From: an uncultured Oleiphilus sp.
GTDB lineage: Bacteria > Pseudomonadota > Gammaproteobacteria > Pseudomonadales > Oleiphilaceae
Direction of reading: 5' to 3'
Length of the DNA stretch: 64,000 bases
Assembly (NCBI GenBank): GCA_913020045.1
Contig: CAJWBE010000002.1
Span: 1 to 64,000, forward strand
Shown: positions 17,140-25,340 of the stretch, piece by piece
Layout: each line of letters begins with the position of its first letter
Position numbering within the stretch: position 1 is the stretch's first letter
Notes under the pieces: generated by a model
Seen by the model: only the letters and a program-made list of their open reading frames with translations
Told to the model about the DNA's origin: nothing
The model's database searches: none
Position numbers and translations under genes: made by a program

Positions 17140-17610
17140 ATGTTGTTTCCAGAGCAGGATGAAAATACTCACTATTTTCGTCGTAATGATATCGACGAAG
17201 TTTTGGGAACATTTTCTGAACACAGCTTTAAATTGGATGGCGCAGAGTGGGCGAGTGTTGAGCATTATTTTCAAGCGAGTAAGTTTGCAGAGCAAGACGC
17301 CGCTCATGCTGATGCGATCAGAAGCTCGTCATCGGCCAAACAGGCGCGAAAGCTAGGACGCAAAAACCGTTTAGGCATGCGCAAGGATTGGGCGGCGGTC
17401 AAGCGCGTTATGATGACGCGAGCCGTTTATACAAAGTGTAAGACTTATCCTGAGGTGGCAGAGGCGTTGTTAGCAACAGGGGACGCTCGATTAGTTGAAA
17501 ACAGCCAATATGATTACATCTGGGGTTGTGGCCGAGATCGGCGCGGAGAAAATTTGTACGGCAAAGTGTTGATGGATGTTCGCGCTAAATTGAATGAAGA
17601 GCTAGCTTAG
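17140..17610 (+). CDS. NADAR family protein (YbiA-like)
   Basis: A 156-residue single-domain NADAR protein. Recognisable blocks are LGTFSEHSFKLDGAEWASVEHYFQASKF (spread over residues 22-50), the Ala/Lys-rich KQARKLGRKNR and the C-terminal WGCGRDRRGENLYGKVLM. Escherichia YbiA and plant homologues hydrolyse the N-glycosidic bond of early riboflavin intermediates; other NADAR proteins remove ADP-ribose from guanine and pair with DarT1 toxins. No DarT-like gene is adjacent, so the housekeeping role is more likely. It is 50 bases after the fructosamine kinase and convergent with nnrD. Confidence 0.9.
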   Translation: MLFPEQDENTHYFRRNDIDEVLGTFSEHSFKLDGAEWASVEHYFQASKFAEQDAAHADAIRSSSSAKQARKLGRKNRLGMRKDWAAVKRVMMTRAVYTKCKTYPEVAEALLATGDARLVENSQYDYIWGCGRDRRGENLYGKVLMDVRAKLNEELA

Positions 17611-17614
17611 TCTT

Positions 17615-19150
17615 TTAGTTAGTTTCTTTTCGATTCAGTAACTGACGCGCTATCGGGATGAGGTCGCTGGCAAGCATCCCCCTTTCGCCGGATTTTCGCA
17701 TAGCGATGTCAGCGGCCTTTGCATGCAAACAAACACCTAGATCCGTTGCATAAGACTGACTCCATTCAGATTGCGCCCAAAGCCCGCCCAATATTCCACT
17801 TAACACATCTCCCATTCCGCCAGACGCCATGCCAGGATTGCCGTAGGGGCACAACGCGGTGGCTCCGCGATGCTTCTGGATGAGAGTTCCGCTACCTTTT
17901 AAAACCACGCTGGCGTCATATCTTTCGCTCAATAGTCGGACGCTCTTTAATCGATCACTTTCGACCAAAGCGGTATCACTCCCGAGAAGTCGAGCGGCTT
18001 CTCCTGGGTGGGGTGTCATGAGAGTTGGTGCAGTTCGTTTAGTCAGCCAATCCGATTTAATGGACAGTATATTGAGCGCGTCCGCATCAAGGATCATAGG
18101 CTTGTCAGCGAGTATCGCGTGGTAAAGCATTTGTTCAGACCATGCATCCCTGCCTAAGCCGGGCCCTATGACAATCACACTTGCCGCACTGAGTAGCTCT
18201 GAAAGTTGGTTGCCGTGTTTCACTGCTTTTGTCATGACTTCTGGGCAGTGCGTTAGAACGGTATTGGCGTGGCTTGGGTGTGTCGCGACACTCGTTAGTC
18301 CGGCCCCCATTCTTGCACATGCTTGCGCGGCCAGAGCGATGGCACCGGCGTAACCGGTATTGCCTCCGATAAGGAGTGTATGGCCGTAAAAGCCTTTGTG
18401 GGCATGCTTAGGTCTTGTATTGATTTCGCTTATCAGATCGCTCATGGATAAAGCGTACGCCGCGCTGCTGACGGTTTCATAAGCTTCGCTGGGGGCTCCT
18501 AAGGTATTGAACTTCAACTCCCCAATAAAACTTCTTCCTAGACCCGTCATTTGACCAAGCTTTTTGCCGATGAAGGTGCAAGTTAGGTCTGCCTCGATCG
18601 CCGTTGTCAGAGGACGGCCGGTATCTGAAGACAGTCCAGACGGAATATCAACGGCTAAAGTAGGTGAGGGGTGCTCGTTGATAAGCTTAATAGCGAGAGC
18701 ATAGTCGCCCTCTACTGGTTTATTTATCCCTGTTCCTAGCATCGCGTCGACAATAACTACGTCATCAACTACGTCATCCTGTCTTACGCTGTTGATACAG
18801 TCTTCGGAAAAAGGTTCGGCCGTTAATCCTGCGCTACCGGCTATCGTGAATGCGGTGAGGGCGTCTGCGTTAAGTGTTGATGGCGAGCTGACGGCTATTA
18901 GTTTGACCGTTAGCTGTTTTTGGGCCGCTAGTGCAGCGATCAGATAGCCGTCGCCACCATTGTTGCCTCCCCCACAGAAGACTATCAATTTTTTAACGCT
19001 TGGCCAGCGCTCTAGTAATGAGTCGAAAGCGAATCGAGCGGCACGTTCCATTAGCGTGATACCCGAAATCGAAAAGCTGTTAATAATCTGACTATCGAGG
19101 GCGCGGACCTGCTCTGCGCTATAAAGTCTTTTAGATAGATCGCCTTGCAT
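17615..19150 (-). CDS. nnr: Bifunctional NAD(P)HX epimerase / ADP-dependent dehydratase
   Basis: A 511-residue metabolite-repair enzyme. The N-terminal YjeF_N epimerase domain (about 1-215) has ERAARFAFDSL, VFCGGGNNGGDGYLIA and VDAMLGTGINKPVEG. The C-terminal carbohydrate-kinase-like dehydratase (about 230-500) has HKGFYGHTLLIGGNTGYAGA, GPGLGRD, LDADALN and MASGGMGDVLSGILGG. Together they restore damaged NADHX/NADPHX. ATG 19150 is chosen, with AAGG 10 bases upstream; a TTG at 19180 would add ten residues. In many gammaproteobacteria this gene sits before tsaE-amiB-mutL; here those partners are absent. Confidence 0.95.
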   Translation of the reverse strand: MQGDLSKRLYSAEQVRALDSQIINSFSISGITLMERAARFAFDSLLERWPSVKKLIVFCGGGNNGGDGYLIAALAAQKQLTVKLIAVSSPSTLNADALTAFTIAGSAGLTAEPFSEDCINSVRQDDVVDDVVIVDAMLGTGINKPVEGDYALAIKLINEHPSPTLAVDIPSGLSSDTGRPLTTAIEADLTCTFIGKKLGQMTGLGRSFIGELKFNTLGAPSEAYETVSSAAYALSMSDLISEINTRPKHAHKGFYGHTLLIGGNTGYAGAIALAAQACARMGAGLTSVATHPSHANTVLTHCPEVMTKAVKHGNQLSELLSAASVIVIGPGLGRDAWSEQMLYHAILADKPMILDADALNILSIKSDWLTKRTAPTLMTPHPGEAARLLGSDTALVESDRLKSVRLLSERYDASVVLKGSGTLIQKHRGATALCPYGNPGMASGGMGDVLSGILGGLWAQSEWSQSYATDLGVCLHAKAADIAMRKSGERGMLASDLIPIARQLLNRKETN

Positions 19151-19257
19151 ACTGGGTAGGCCTTCAGGGAGTTTAATCAATTGGGTGCAAAGTATGTCCT
19201 CGCTGTTTTACTATAGCGCCTAAATGAAACACGTAACATAGGCACTAGTGAGTTTCG

Positions 19258-19821
19258 ATGACTTCTAAAAGCAATGGTTCGGCGGCAAACACGTCAAAGA
19301 TTCGTGTCGTCGAGGCGCGAGACAATAAGGTGCTCGCGGGCATCATTCGTCAAGTGTTGACTGAGTTTGGGGCAGATCGCCCTGGCTTTGCTTGGCAAGA
19401 CCCAGAGCTCGATTTTATGTCTCGGGCCTATGCTCCAGATCAACGTGCCTACCTTGTCGCCGAGACTGACGGCACGCTTGTGGGCGGCGCAGGCATTGGT
19501 GAATTTGACAGTGGCGATGATAGACAAGTTTGCGAGCTACAAAAAATGTATTTGCTTCCCTCAGCACGTGCTTCGGGCTTAGGGCGTCGACTGATTATTA
19601 GTTTATTAGAGGTTGCCAAGTCGCTAGGCTATCAGTATTGCTACTTAGAGACCTTATCGAGCATGGAGAGCGCTAGAAAACTGTATTTGCGAACAGGCTT
19701 CAAATTACTTTCCACACCCTTGGGTGATAGCGGCCATAATGCTTGTGATGAGTGGTACCTTGTGGACCTTTTTAGTTTGACACTAGAGCCAAACGACAAT
19801 GAGGAGATTAATTCGTTTTGA
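19258..19821 (+). CDS. GNAT-family N-acetyltransferase
   Basis: A 187-residue GNAT protein. The acetyl-CoA loop is LLPSARASGLGRRLI (the Q/RxxGxG/A motif), preceded by the beta strand CELQKMYL and followed by YCYLETLSSMESARKLYLRTGF, the usual C-terminal half. Substrate unknown; the family covers small amines, antibiotics and protein N-termini. The last codons overlap the start of the FieF-type gene, so the two are probably translated together, though a functional link is not obvious. Confidence 0.88.
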   Translation: MTSKSNGSAANTSKIRVVEARDNKVLAGIIRQVLTEFGADRPGFAWQDPELDFMSRAYAPDQRAYLVAETDGTLVGGAGIGEFDSGDDRQVCELQKMYLLPSARASGLGRRLIISLLEVAKSLGYQYCYLETLSSMESARKLYLRTGFKLLSTPLGDSGHNACDEWYLVDLFSLTLEPNDNEEINSF

Positions 19822-20753
19822 ATATGCAGACGCAAACAGAGACTAAAGCCAGCAAGAAGGTTGAGAGAAGTGCAGCGGAAAAGCTCATTCTTATTGCCGG
19901 GTGGGCATCCATGGCGGTAGCGCTGATTCTGCTCATTGCAAAACTGTCTGCTTGGTTTTGGACGGGCTCTGTGGGTGTTTTAGCAGCGTTGGTCGACTCG
20001 CTGCTAGATTTGCTAGCATCCGGCATCAATATGTTAGCGATTCGTTATGCGATGGTGCCACCAGACGACGAGCATCGTTTTGGTCATGGCAAGGCCGAAG
20101 CGCTTGCGGGCCTCGGTCAGGCAATTTTTATTTCTAGTTCTGCATTGTTCTTATTTATTTTTTCTATCGAGCGGATTATCAATCCTGAAATCATAGAGTC
20201 CTTATCGATTGGAACGTCTGTGATTGGTTTTTCGATTATTCTGACATCTATTTTAGTGATGTTTCAGCGCTATGTTGTGCGAAAAACTGGTTCAGTAGCG
20301 ATTAAGGCTGATTCGCTTCACTATGCTGCAGACTTCCTTAGTAATGGCGGTGTTCTGTTGGGGTTGGTGCTTTACTATTATGGCTGGTTATATTCCGACC
20401 CCGTGATTGCCTTGCTTATCTCTATGTTTATCCTTAAGTCGGCTTATGACATTGGCAATGAGTCTGTCCAATTATTGCTCGATCGCGAGTTGCCGGAAGA
20501 TGAGCAGAGAAATATCCTTGATGTGGTGGCGTCTCATACGGATGTCATAGAAGTGCATGATTTACGTACGCGTCAGTCGGGGCGAACTAAGTTTGTTCAG
20601 CTTCATTTAGTGATGGCGGGGCAGCTTTCGTTATTTGATGCACATGTGCTGAGTGACGCTGTTGAAGCAGATATCAGAGCGTTGTTTGAGGATGTTGATA
20701 TCATTATTCATCAGGACCCACATACAGAAGCTGTGTCGACTCAGGCGTTTTAG
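19818..20753 (+). CDS. fieF: Cation diffusion facilitator, FieF (YiiP) type
   Basis: A 311-residue zinc/iron(II)-proton antiporter of the inner membrane. Six membrane helices are evident in residues 20-215. The transport site is intact: DSLLD in helix 2 and HYAAD in helix 5, matching the DxxxD/HxxxD of YiiP, with the HGKAEALAGLGQA block between. The C-terminal cytoplasmic dimerisation domain (about 220-300) has histidines in VIEVHDLRTRQSG and IIIHQDPH. TTG 19818 is used because GAGGAG (19801-19806) is 11 bases away; ATG 19824 is the alternative, at 17 bases. The start overlaps the GNAT stop. Confidence 0.9.
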   Translation: MNMQTQTETKASKKVERSAAEKLILIAGWASMAVALILLIAKLSAWFWTGSVGVLAALVDSLLDLLASGINMLAIRYAMVPPDDEHRFGHGKAEALAGLGQAIFISSSALFLFIFSIERIINPEIIESLSIGTSVIGFSIILTSILVMFQRYVVRKTGSVAIKADSLHYAADFLSNGGVLLGLVLYYYGWLYSDPVIALLISMFILKSAYDIGNESVQLLLDRELPEDEQRNILDVVASHTDVIEVHDLRTRQSGRTKFVQLHLVMAGQLSLFDAHVLSDAVEADIRALFEDVDIIIHQDPHTEAVSTQAF

Positions 20754-20780
20754 TTATTTCTGTAAGCCTTGGCGTGTTAT

Positions 20781-21815
20781 TTACTCTCGCCGGCTGGCGG
20801 AACACTCTGCGCTATTCGGGTCTAGCTTACAGCGTACTTTTCTCATCAGCTTGAGTGTTCGCGGGTCATAGATACCTTGTTCGCCCAGCTCCATTCTACT
20901 TTGACGAAAATCTTCTACCCAATGATCGTAAAGGTGGGAGGGTATATCGATCCAGTACTTCTCGGGAATGGTTGCTTCGGGCTTTACCAAAAACTCTACA
21001 AAATCATGATAATGAGAGACCACGTAATCACGTGTTTTCTGAGGAATGTCTGCGGGCAGGGTATTCCAGCGCGCAACGAATTGCATGGTGATGTATAGGA
21101 AAGGTTCAGCATAGATTCCGCCATCAGGTTCCAAACCTTTGTGAAGCTCAAACGGCTCATAAATGATGGCAGGGCCAGCAGTGAGGTCTACGCTTCTGTT
21201 ATTAAACTTGAGAAACGAGTTAAATATGGTGGAGCTTACAGGCGTGATGCCGTGTTTTTTTGAAAGGTAGGCTGACTCAGGAATATCGTCTAGCACTGCC
21301 ATGCGCTTACCAGCGAAGTCCTCTGGTAGCAAAATGGATTTGTCGCTCGTAAACATAAATATGGCGCCGGCTGGCCCGATACCAATAATTTCATAGTCGC
21401 CGACGCGCATAAGCTTTGCCGCCTTTGGCGAACTTAGGCTTTTTATGATGATGCCAAGGTGCTCATAACTCGGGATAGCGCCAATCGCGCCCATACTGCC
21501 CGTCAGGGTGTTGAATTCACGTGCGCGAAAGCCAAGCATGTTGACGCCATCGCAGCGACCGACTTTAAATTCGTCAATGGCGACTCTTTCATCACTATAA
21601 ATAACAAAGTCTAAGTCGATGCCCCAGCGAAACGCGACGGCTTTTGCTTCTCGCATGATCTGCTCGGCGGGCCCCGCTTTTCCTAACGGATCCCACACGC
21701 AAGCGAGGAAAGGCGTTAGTTCAGCGGTGTCTGTTTTTAGTGCGGTATTAGCTGATGCAGCGCCAATATTGCAGGCTAGTAATAGGAGTAGGATTGGTCT
21801 GCATATGTTGCTCAT
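20781..21815 (-). CDS. Periplasmic AdeT/DctP-like putative solute-binding protein, copy 2
   Basis: A 344-residue secreted protein with a signal peptide (ILLLLLACNIGAASA, cleavage near residue 22). The rest resembles TRAP-type DctP binding proteins and the 'putative solute-binding' AdeT-like family, with CVWDPLGKAGPAEQIM at the mature N-terminus and a long conserved block from MLGFRAREFN to VLDDIPES. It is a close paralogue of the gene 12 bases upstream. Four cysteines are shared by both copies (CVWDP, VGRCD, RKVRCKLD, SAEC), suggesting two disulfides. No TRAP membrane subunits or RND genes are adjacent, so the ligand and partner are unknown. Confidence 0.85.
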   Translation of the reverse strand: MSNICRPILLLLLACNIGAASANTALKTDTAELTPFLACVWDPLGKAGPAEQIMREAKAVAFRWGIDLDFVIYSDERVAIDEFKVGRCDGVNMLGFRAREFNTLTGSMGAIGAIPSYEHLGIIIKSLSSPKAAKLMRVGDYEIIGIGPAGAIFMFTSDKSILLPEDFAGKRMAVLDDIPESAYLSKKHGITPVSSTIFNSFLKFNNRSVDLTAGPAIIYEPFELHKGLEPDGGIYAEPFLYITMQFVARWNTLPADIPQKTRDYVVSHYHDFVEFLVKPEATIPEKYWIDIPSHLYDHWVEDFRQSRMELGEQGIYDPRTLKLMRKVRCKLDPNSAECSASRRE

Positions 21816-21827
21816 AAGAGGCTCGCT

Positions 21828-22856
21828 CTATTCTTTGCGGGTAGCGGCACACTCGGCGCTTTTCGGGTCTAGTTTGCATCGAACTTTGCGCATCAGTTTC
21901 AAGGTTTTACGATCGTATATCCCCATATCAGCCAATTCGAGGCGACTTTGTCTGAAGTCTTCAACCCAATAGTCGTACAAATCGTCGGGTATTTTTATCC
22001 AGTACTTCTCCGGGATGGTTGCTTCGGGGTCTTTTAAAAATTTAACGAACTCGGGATACTTTTCAACGGCTTTTAAGCGTGCTTTTTTAGAAAACTCAGC
22101 GGGAAGTTTGTCCCAACGGGCAATAACTTGCATTGTGATGTATAGAAAGGGCTCTTCGTAAATCCCTCCATCAGGCTCCAGCCCTTTATGCATCTCAAAG
22201 GGTTCGTAAACAATTGCAGGTGCGGCGGTCAGGTCAACGCTACCGTTGTTGAACTTCAGTATTGAATTGAAAATTGTCGAGCTAACCGGAGTGATCCCAT
22301 ATTTTTTCGATAGATATGAAGATTCAGGGATGTCATCGAGAACGGCCATACGTTTGCCTGCAAAATCAGCCGGAAGCAGTATGCTGCGGTCGCGGGTAAA
22401 CATAAATATGGCGCCAGCAGGGCCTACACCGACTACTTCATAATCGCCAACACGCATGAGTTTTGCGGCCTTAGGAGAACTGAGGCTTTTGACGATAATG
22501 CCAAGATGTTCATAGCTGGGTATAGCGCCTATTGCACCGAGGCTACCGGTAAATTCATTGAACTCTCGCGCACGAAATCCAAGCATATTGACCATGTCAC
22601 AGCGGCCTAGTCTGAACTCCTCCATCGCGATTCGTTCGTCGGAATATGTCGTGTATTGTAGGTCTGCGCCCCATTTGTAGGCGTATATTTTTGCTTCCGC
22701 CATTATTTTTTCAGCGGGGCCTGCTTTTCCAATGGGGTCCCACACGCACATGTGAATAGTCGTCAAGTCGCCGTCAGGAAGCTGTGTATTAGCAAAGGAT
22801 ACAAGTGCTGCGATAGGGCACAGTAGAATGAAAGCGAGTATTAAACGACGGGTCAT
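21828..22856 (-). CDS. Periplasmic AdeT/DctP-like putative solute-binding protein, copy 1
   Basis: A 342-residue secreted protein and the first gene of the pair. The signal peptide is MTRRLILAFILLCPIAALVS with cleavage after FA, about residue 22. The mature sequence starts HMCVWDPIGKAGPAEKIMAE and continues collinearly with copy 2, most positions being identical, including SLSSPKAAKLMRVGDYE, VLDDIPES and PEATIPEKYWI. The same four cysteines are present. Divergence is greatest in the signal peptide and the segment around residues 255-275. The arrangement indicates an old tandem duplication kept in one operon. A role in uptake or chemosensing of an organic acid is only a guess. Confidence 0.85.
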   Translation of the reverse strand: MTRRLILAFILLCPIAALVSFANTQLPDGDLTTIHMCVWDPIGKAGPAEKIMAEAKIYAYKWGADLQYTTYSDERIAMEEFRLGRCDMVNMLGFRAREFNEFTGSLGAIGAIPSYEHLGIIVKSLSSPKAAKLMRVGDYEVVGVGPAGAIFMFTRDRSILLPADFAGKRMAVLDDIPESSYLSKKYGITPVSSTIFNSILKFNNGSVDLTAAPAIVYEPFEMHKGLEPDGGIYEEPFLYITMQVIARWDKLPAEFSKKARLKAVEKYPEFVKFLKDPEATIPEKYWIKIPDDLYDYWVEDFRQSRLELADMGIYDRKTLKLMRKVRCKLDPKSAECAATRKE

Positions 22857-23172
22857 AGAGTCTCTGTTTTTTTTGTTTGGGCAAGCTGCATCTTACTGGC
22901 TGTATCTCTCTGTGTCATGACTTAATCGACAGTTTGAAACAAGCTGTTCATACATTAGTTTCATACATCTGTTTCCGACTGATATTTAATAACTGATGGG
23001 CGCTAAGCGTTGATTTATTCAGTCGGACTCTATCTGTTTGAGAGGCTAAAGGTTTAGGTGCAAAATCTTGCTCGCTTAATTGTGTGATTTTTTGTCGTGT
23101 TATCGAAAGGGCTCTTAGTTTAGACTTGCGCAGCAGAAATACTATTCACTAACAATAAGAAGGTTTAAACGC
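22857..23172. other. Non-coding spacer with a long-loop inverted repeat
   Basis: A 316-base divergent spacer between the binding-protein pair and the hydrolase gene, without a credible gene. It holds two direct copies of TTCATACAT (22947-22955 and 22960-22968) and a perfect 8-base inverted repeat CCGACTGA (22975-22982) / TCAGTCGG (23019-23026) with a 36-base loop. These could be operators for either divergent promoter. No clear -35/-10 pair was found. Confidence 0.4.
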
Positions 23173-24006
23173 GTGCGTGTTATTGAGGAAGTGTTAATCA
23201 CGGAAGATGACTTAAAGTTAAACGTGTATCGCTGGCTACCAGAAAATCCCCGTGCAGCAATTGTCATTTCTCATGGCTGGAGTGAGCATGCTGGTAGATA
23301 CCAAGATGTAGCGAGACGTTTTGTTGAGCTCGGATTCGAAGTTCATGCCTTGGACCATAGAGGGCATGGTAAGTCAGATGGTTTGCCGGGTCATGTCGAT
23401 GACTGGATGCAATATTGTGATGATTTAGAGTTATTTCGAGGCAGTATTGCGGTCGCGCCTCAGTATTTACTTGGGCATTCAATGGGCGGGATGATATCGG
23501 TACTGCACACGCTACGTTACCCAGGTAAATTTAAGTCTCTTGCCCTGAGTGGCCCTGCCATGGATGTGTCTTATGCGGTGCCATTTCATAAAGTGATGAT
23601 GAGCCGTATGCTGAGTAAAGTAATGCCCCGTTTGCGCTTTGGTGGTGGCATTGACGATAATTTTGTTTGTGGTGATCCCGATGTGGTTAAGGCCTACTCT
23701 GCTGACCCCTACAATCACGGTAAGGTTTCCGCTCGTTGGTTTTCAGAGTATTTGAAACTCATCGAAACGGTAAAGCAGCAAGCGGGAGATATCGAGACGC
23801 CGGTTGGTATTTGGCACGGTGCCCATGATGAGCTCGTTGCTCCTTGGGTGGGTCGGCAGTTTTTTGATTTGTTGCGTATTGAGCGTAAGCAATTTAAAGA
23901 AGTTGATGATGCGCTTCATGAAATTTTGTACGAAAAAAGCTGGCCGCAAACGGTTGATGAGATGTGTGCTTGGTTCGAGCGTGAAAATGACGCAATTCCT
24001 GCTTGA
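23173..24006 (+). CDS. Alpha/beta hydrolase, monoacylglycerol lipase / lysophospholipase (PldB-like)
   Basis: A 277-residue serine hydrolase of the 'Hydrolase_4' group. The oxyanion strand is VISHGWSEHAGRY, the nucleophile elbow GHSMGG lies at about residues 102-107, the acid is in WHGAHDELVAPW and the histidine in DDALHEILYE. It should release fatty acids from monoglycerides or lysophospholipids. No signal peptide is seen, so it is probably cytoplasmic or membrane-peripheral. The start is GTG 23173 with AAGG 8-9 bases upstream. A strong terminator separates it from prfB. Confidence 0.9.
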   Translation: MRVIEEVLITEDDLKLNVYRWLPENPRAAIVISHGWSEHAGRYQDVARRFVELGFEVHALDHRGHGKSDGLPGHVDDWMQYCDDLELFRGSIAVAPQYLLGHSMGGMISVLHTLRYPGKFKSLALSGPAMDVSYAVPFHKVMMSRMLSKVMPRLRFGGGIDDNFVCGDPDVVKAYSADPYNHGKVSARWFSEYLKLIETVKQQAGDIETPVGIWHGAHDELVAPWVGRQFFDLLRIERKQFKEVDDALHEILYEKSWPQTVDEMCAWFERENDAIPA

Positions 24007-24063
24007 TTCATAAGCGATTGCCCGGCACGTTTTTGCGAAGTCTAGCCCTTGTCGGCTAGCCCC

Positions 24064-24097
24064 AAGGCGCTTATTCATATAGAATACGCGCCTTTTT
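24064..24097 (+). terminator. Rho-independent terminator between hydrolase gene and prfB
   Basis: AAGGCGCTTATTC (24064-24076) pairs with GAATACGCGCCTT (24082-24094), a 13-base stem with one mismatch and a five-base loop, followed by TTTTT (24093-24097). It should end the hydrolase transcript before the prfB promoter region, only about 28 bases before the prfB start. Confidence 0.85.
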
Positions 24098-24124
24098 AAA
24101 GACTGGTATACAGGGCTATCGACG

Positions 24125-25223
24125 ATGCTGGAAGTAAATCCAATAGTACAACAAATCAAAGGCATGACTGAGCGTGTTACAACGCTTAGGGGGTACCTTT
24201 GACTTCGATACTAAAAGCGAGCGTTTGGTAGAAGTAAGCCGTGAGCTCGAAGACTCTGCTGTTTGGGATAACCCGGATAATGCGCAAGCTTTGGGTCGCG
24301 AGCGTTCAGCGCTGGAAGCTGTTGTTGAAACGATCTTATTGCTAGAGAGTGGCCTGACGGATGCGCAAGAGTTGCTCGACATCGCGGTTGAAGAACAAGA
24401 TGCTGAGACAGTTACTGAAGTAGAGTCTGAGCTAAGCGCGTTAAATCAGCAGTTAGAGACCTTGGAATTTCGTCGAATGTTTTCGAACGAAATGGACCCC
24501 AATAATGCTTATCTTGATATTCAGTCTGGGTCGGGCGGTACAGAAGCTCAGGACTGGGCCAGCATGCTCTTGCGCATGTATTTGCGTTGGGGCGAGCAAA
24601 AGGGTTTCAAAACTGAGCTGATTGAAGTCTCGGACGGAGATGTAGCGGGAATCAAAAGTGCCACTATCCAGTTTATTGGCGAATATGCATTTGGATGGCT
24701 CCGCACGGAAACCGGTGTGCATCGACTTGTACGTAAGTCGCCTTTTGACTCAGGTAGTCGTCGACATACCTCGTTTGCCTCTGTATTCGTGTCTCCTGAA
24801 ATTGACGATAACGTTGATATCGAAATAAACCCATCAGATTTGCGTATTGATACGTACCGCTCTAGCGGCGCAGGCGGTCAGCATGTCAACACGACTGACT
24901 CTGCGATTCGTATTACCCATGAGCCAAGTGGAATTGTCGTGCAGTGTCAGAATCAGCGCTCTCAGCATCAGAACAAAGACACAGCAATGCAGCAGCTAAG
25001 GGCAAAGCTCTATGAGCTAGAGATGATGAAACGCTCAGAAGCTTCGCAGGCGCTTGAAGATAGTAAGTCTGATATCGGTTGGGGAAGCCAGATTCGTTCA
25101 TATGTTCTGGATGCCTCCCGAATAAAGGATCTGCGAACGAATGTGGAAACCAGTAACTGTAACGCGGTATTGGATGGTGACCTGGATCAGTTTATTGAAG
25201 CAAGCTTGAAGAAAGGCTTATAA
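24125..25223 (+). CDS. prfB: Peptide chain release factor 2, with programmed +1 frameshift
   Basis: RF2 ends translation at UGA and UAA. The gene is in two frames: ATG 24125 reads 25 codons to an in-frame TGA at 24200-24202. The ribosome must shift +1 there to continue from GAC 24201 to the stop at 25223, giving 365 residues, the same length as Escherichia RF2. The downstream part has the RF2 codon-recognition tripeptide SPF (RKSPFDSG) and the catalytic GGQ ([16 protein letters not shown]). A single-frame reading from ATG 24174 would miss the true N-terminus. The gene is followed by lysS, the order found in many gammaproteobacteria. Confidence 0.97.
24185..24203 (+). promoter_or_regulatory. 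Programmed +1 frameshift site of prfB
   Basis: The element reads CTT AGG GGG TAC CTT TGA C: an internal Shine-Dalgarno-like AGGGGG (24188-24193), three bases, the slippery CTT (24197-24199) and the stop TGA followed by C. It matches the classical RF2 autoregulatory site except TAC for TAT. Low RF2 slows termination at TGA and favours the shift, raising RF2. Confidence 0.96.
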
Positions 25224-25340
25224 CCTAATTTTTACACACGTTTATTACCCAAGAACTTAAGCAAGTTTGTAGGAGTCTTCGTCTGACTATAGTGACGGCA
25301 GGGACCTATCAAACAGCAATTTTTTATATCGGAAGTGACC

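Noticed and set aside
24174-25223. prfB read as a simple gene from ATG 24174
   Set aside because: This codon precedes the frameshift site in the wrong frame; the RF2 N-terminus is encoded from 24125 in the other frame with all shift signals intact.
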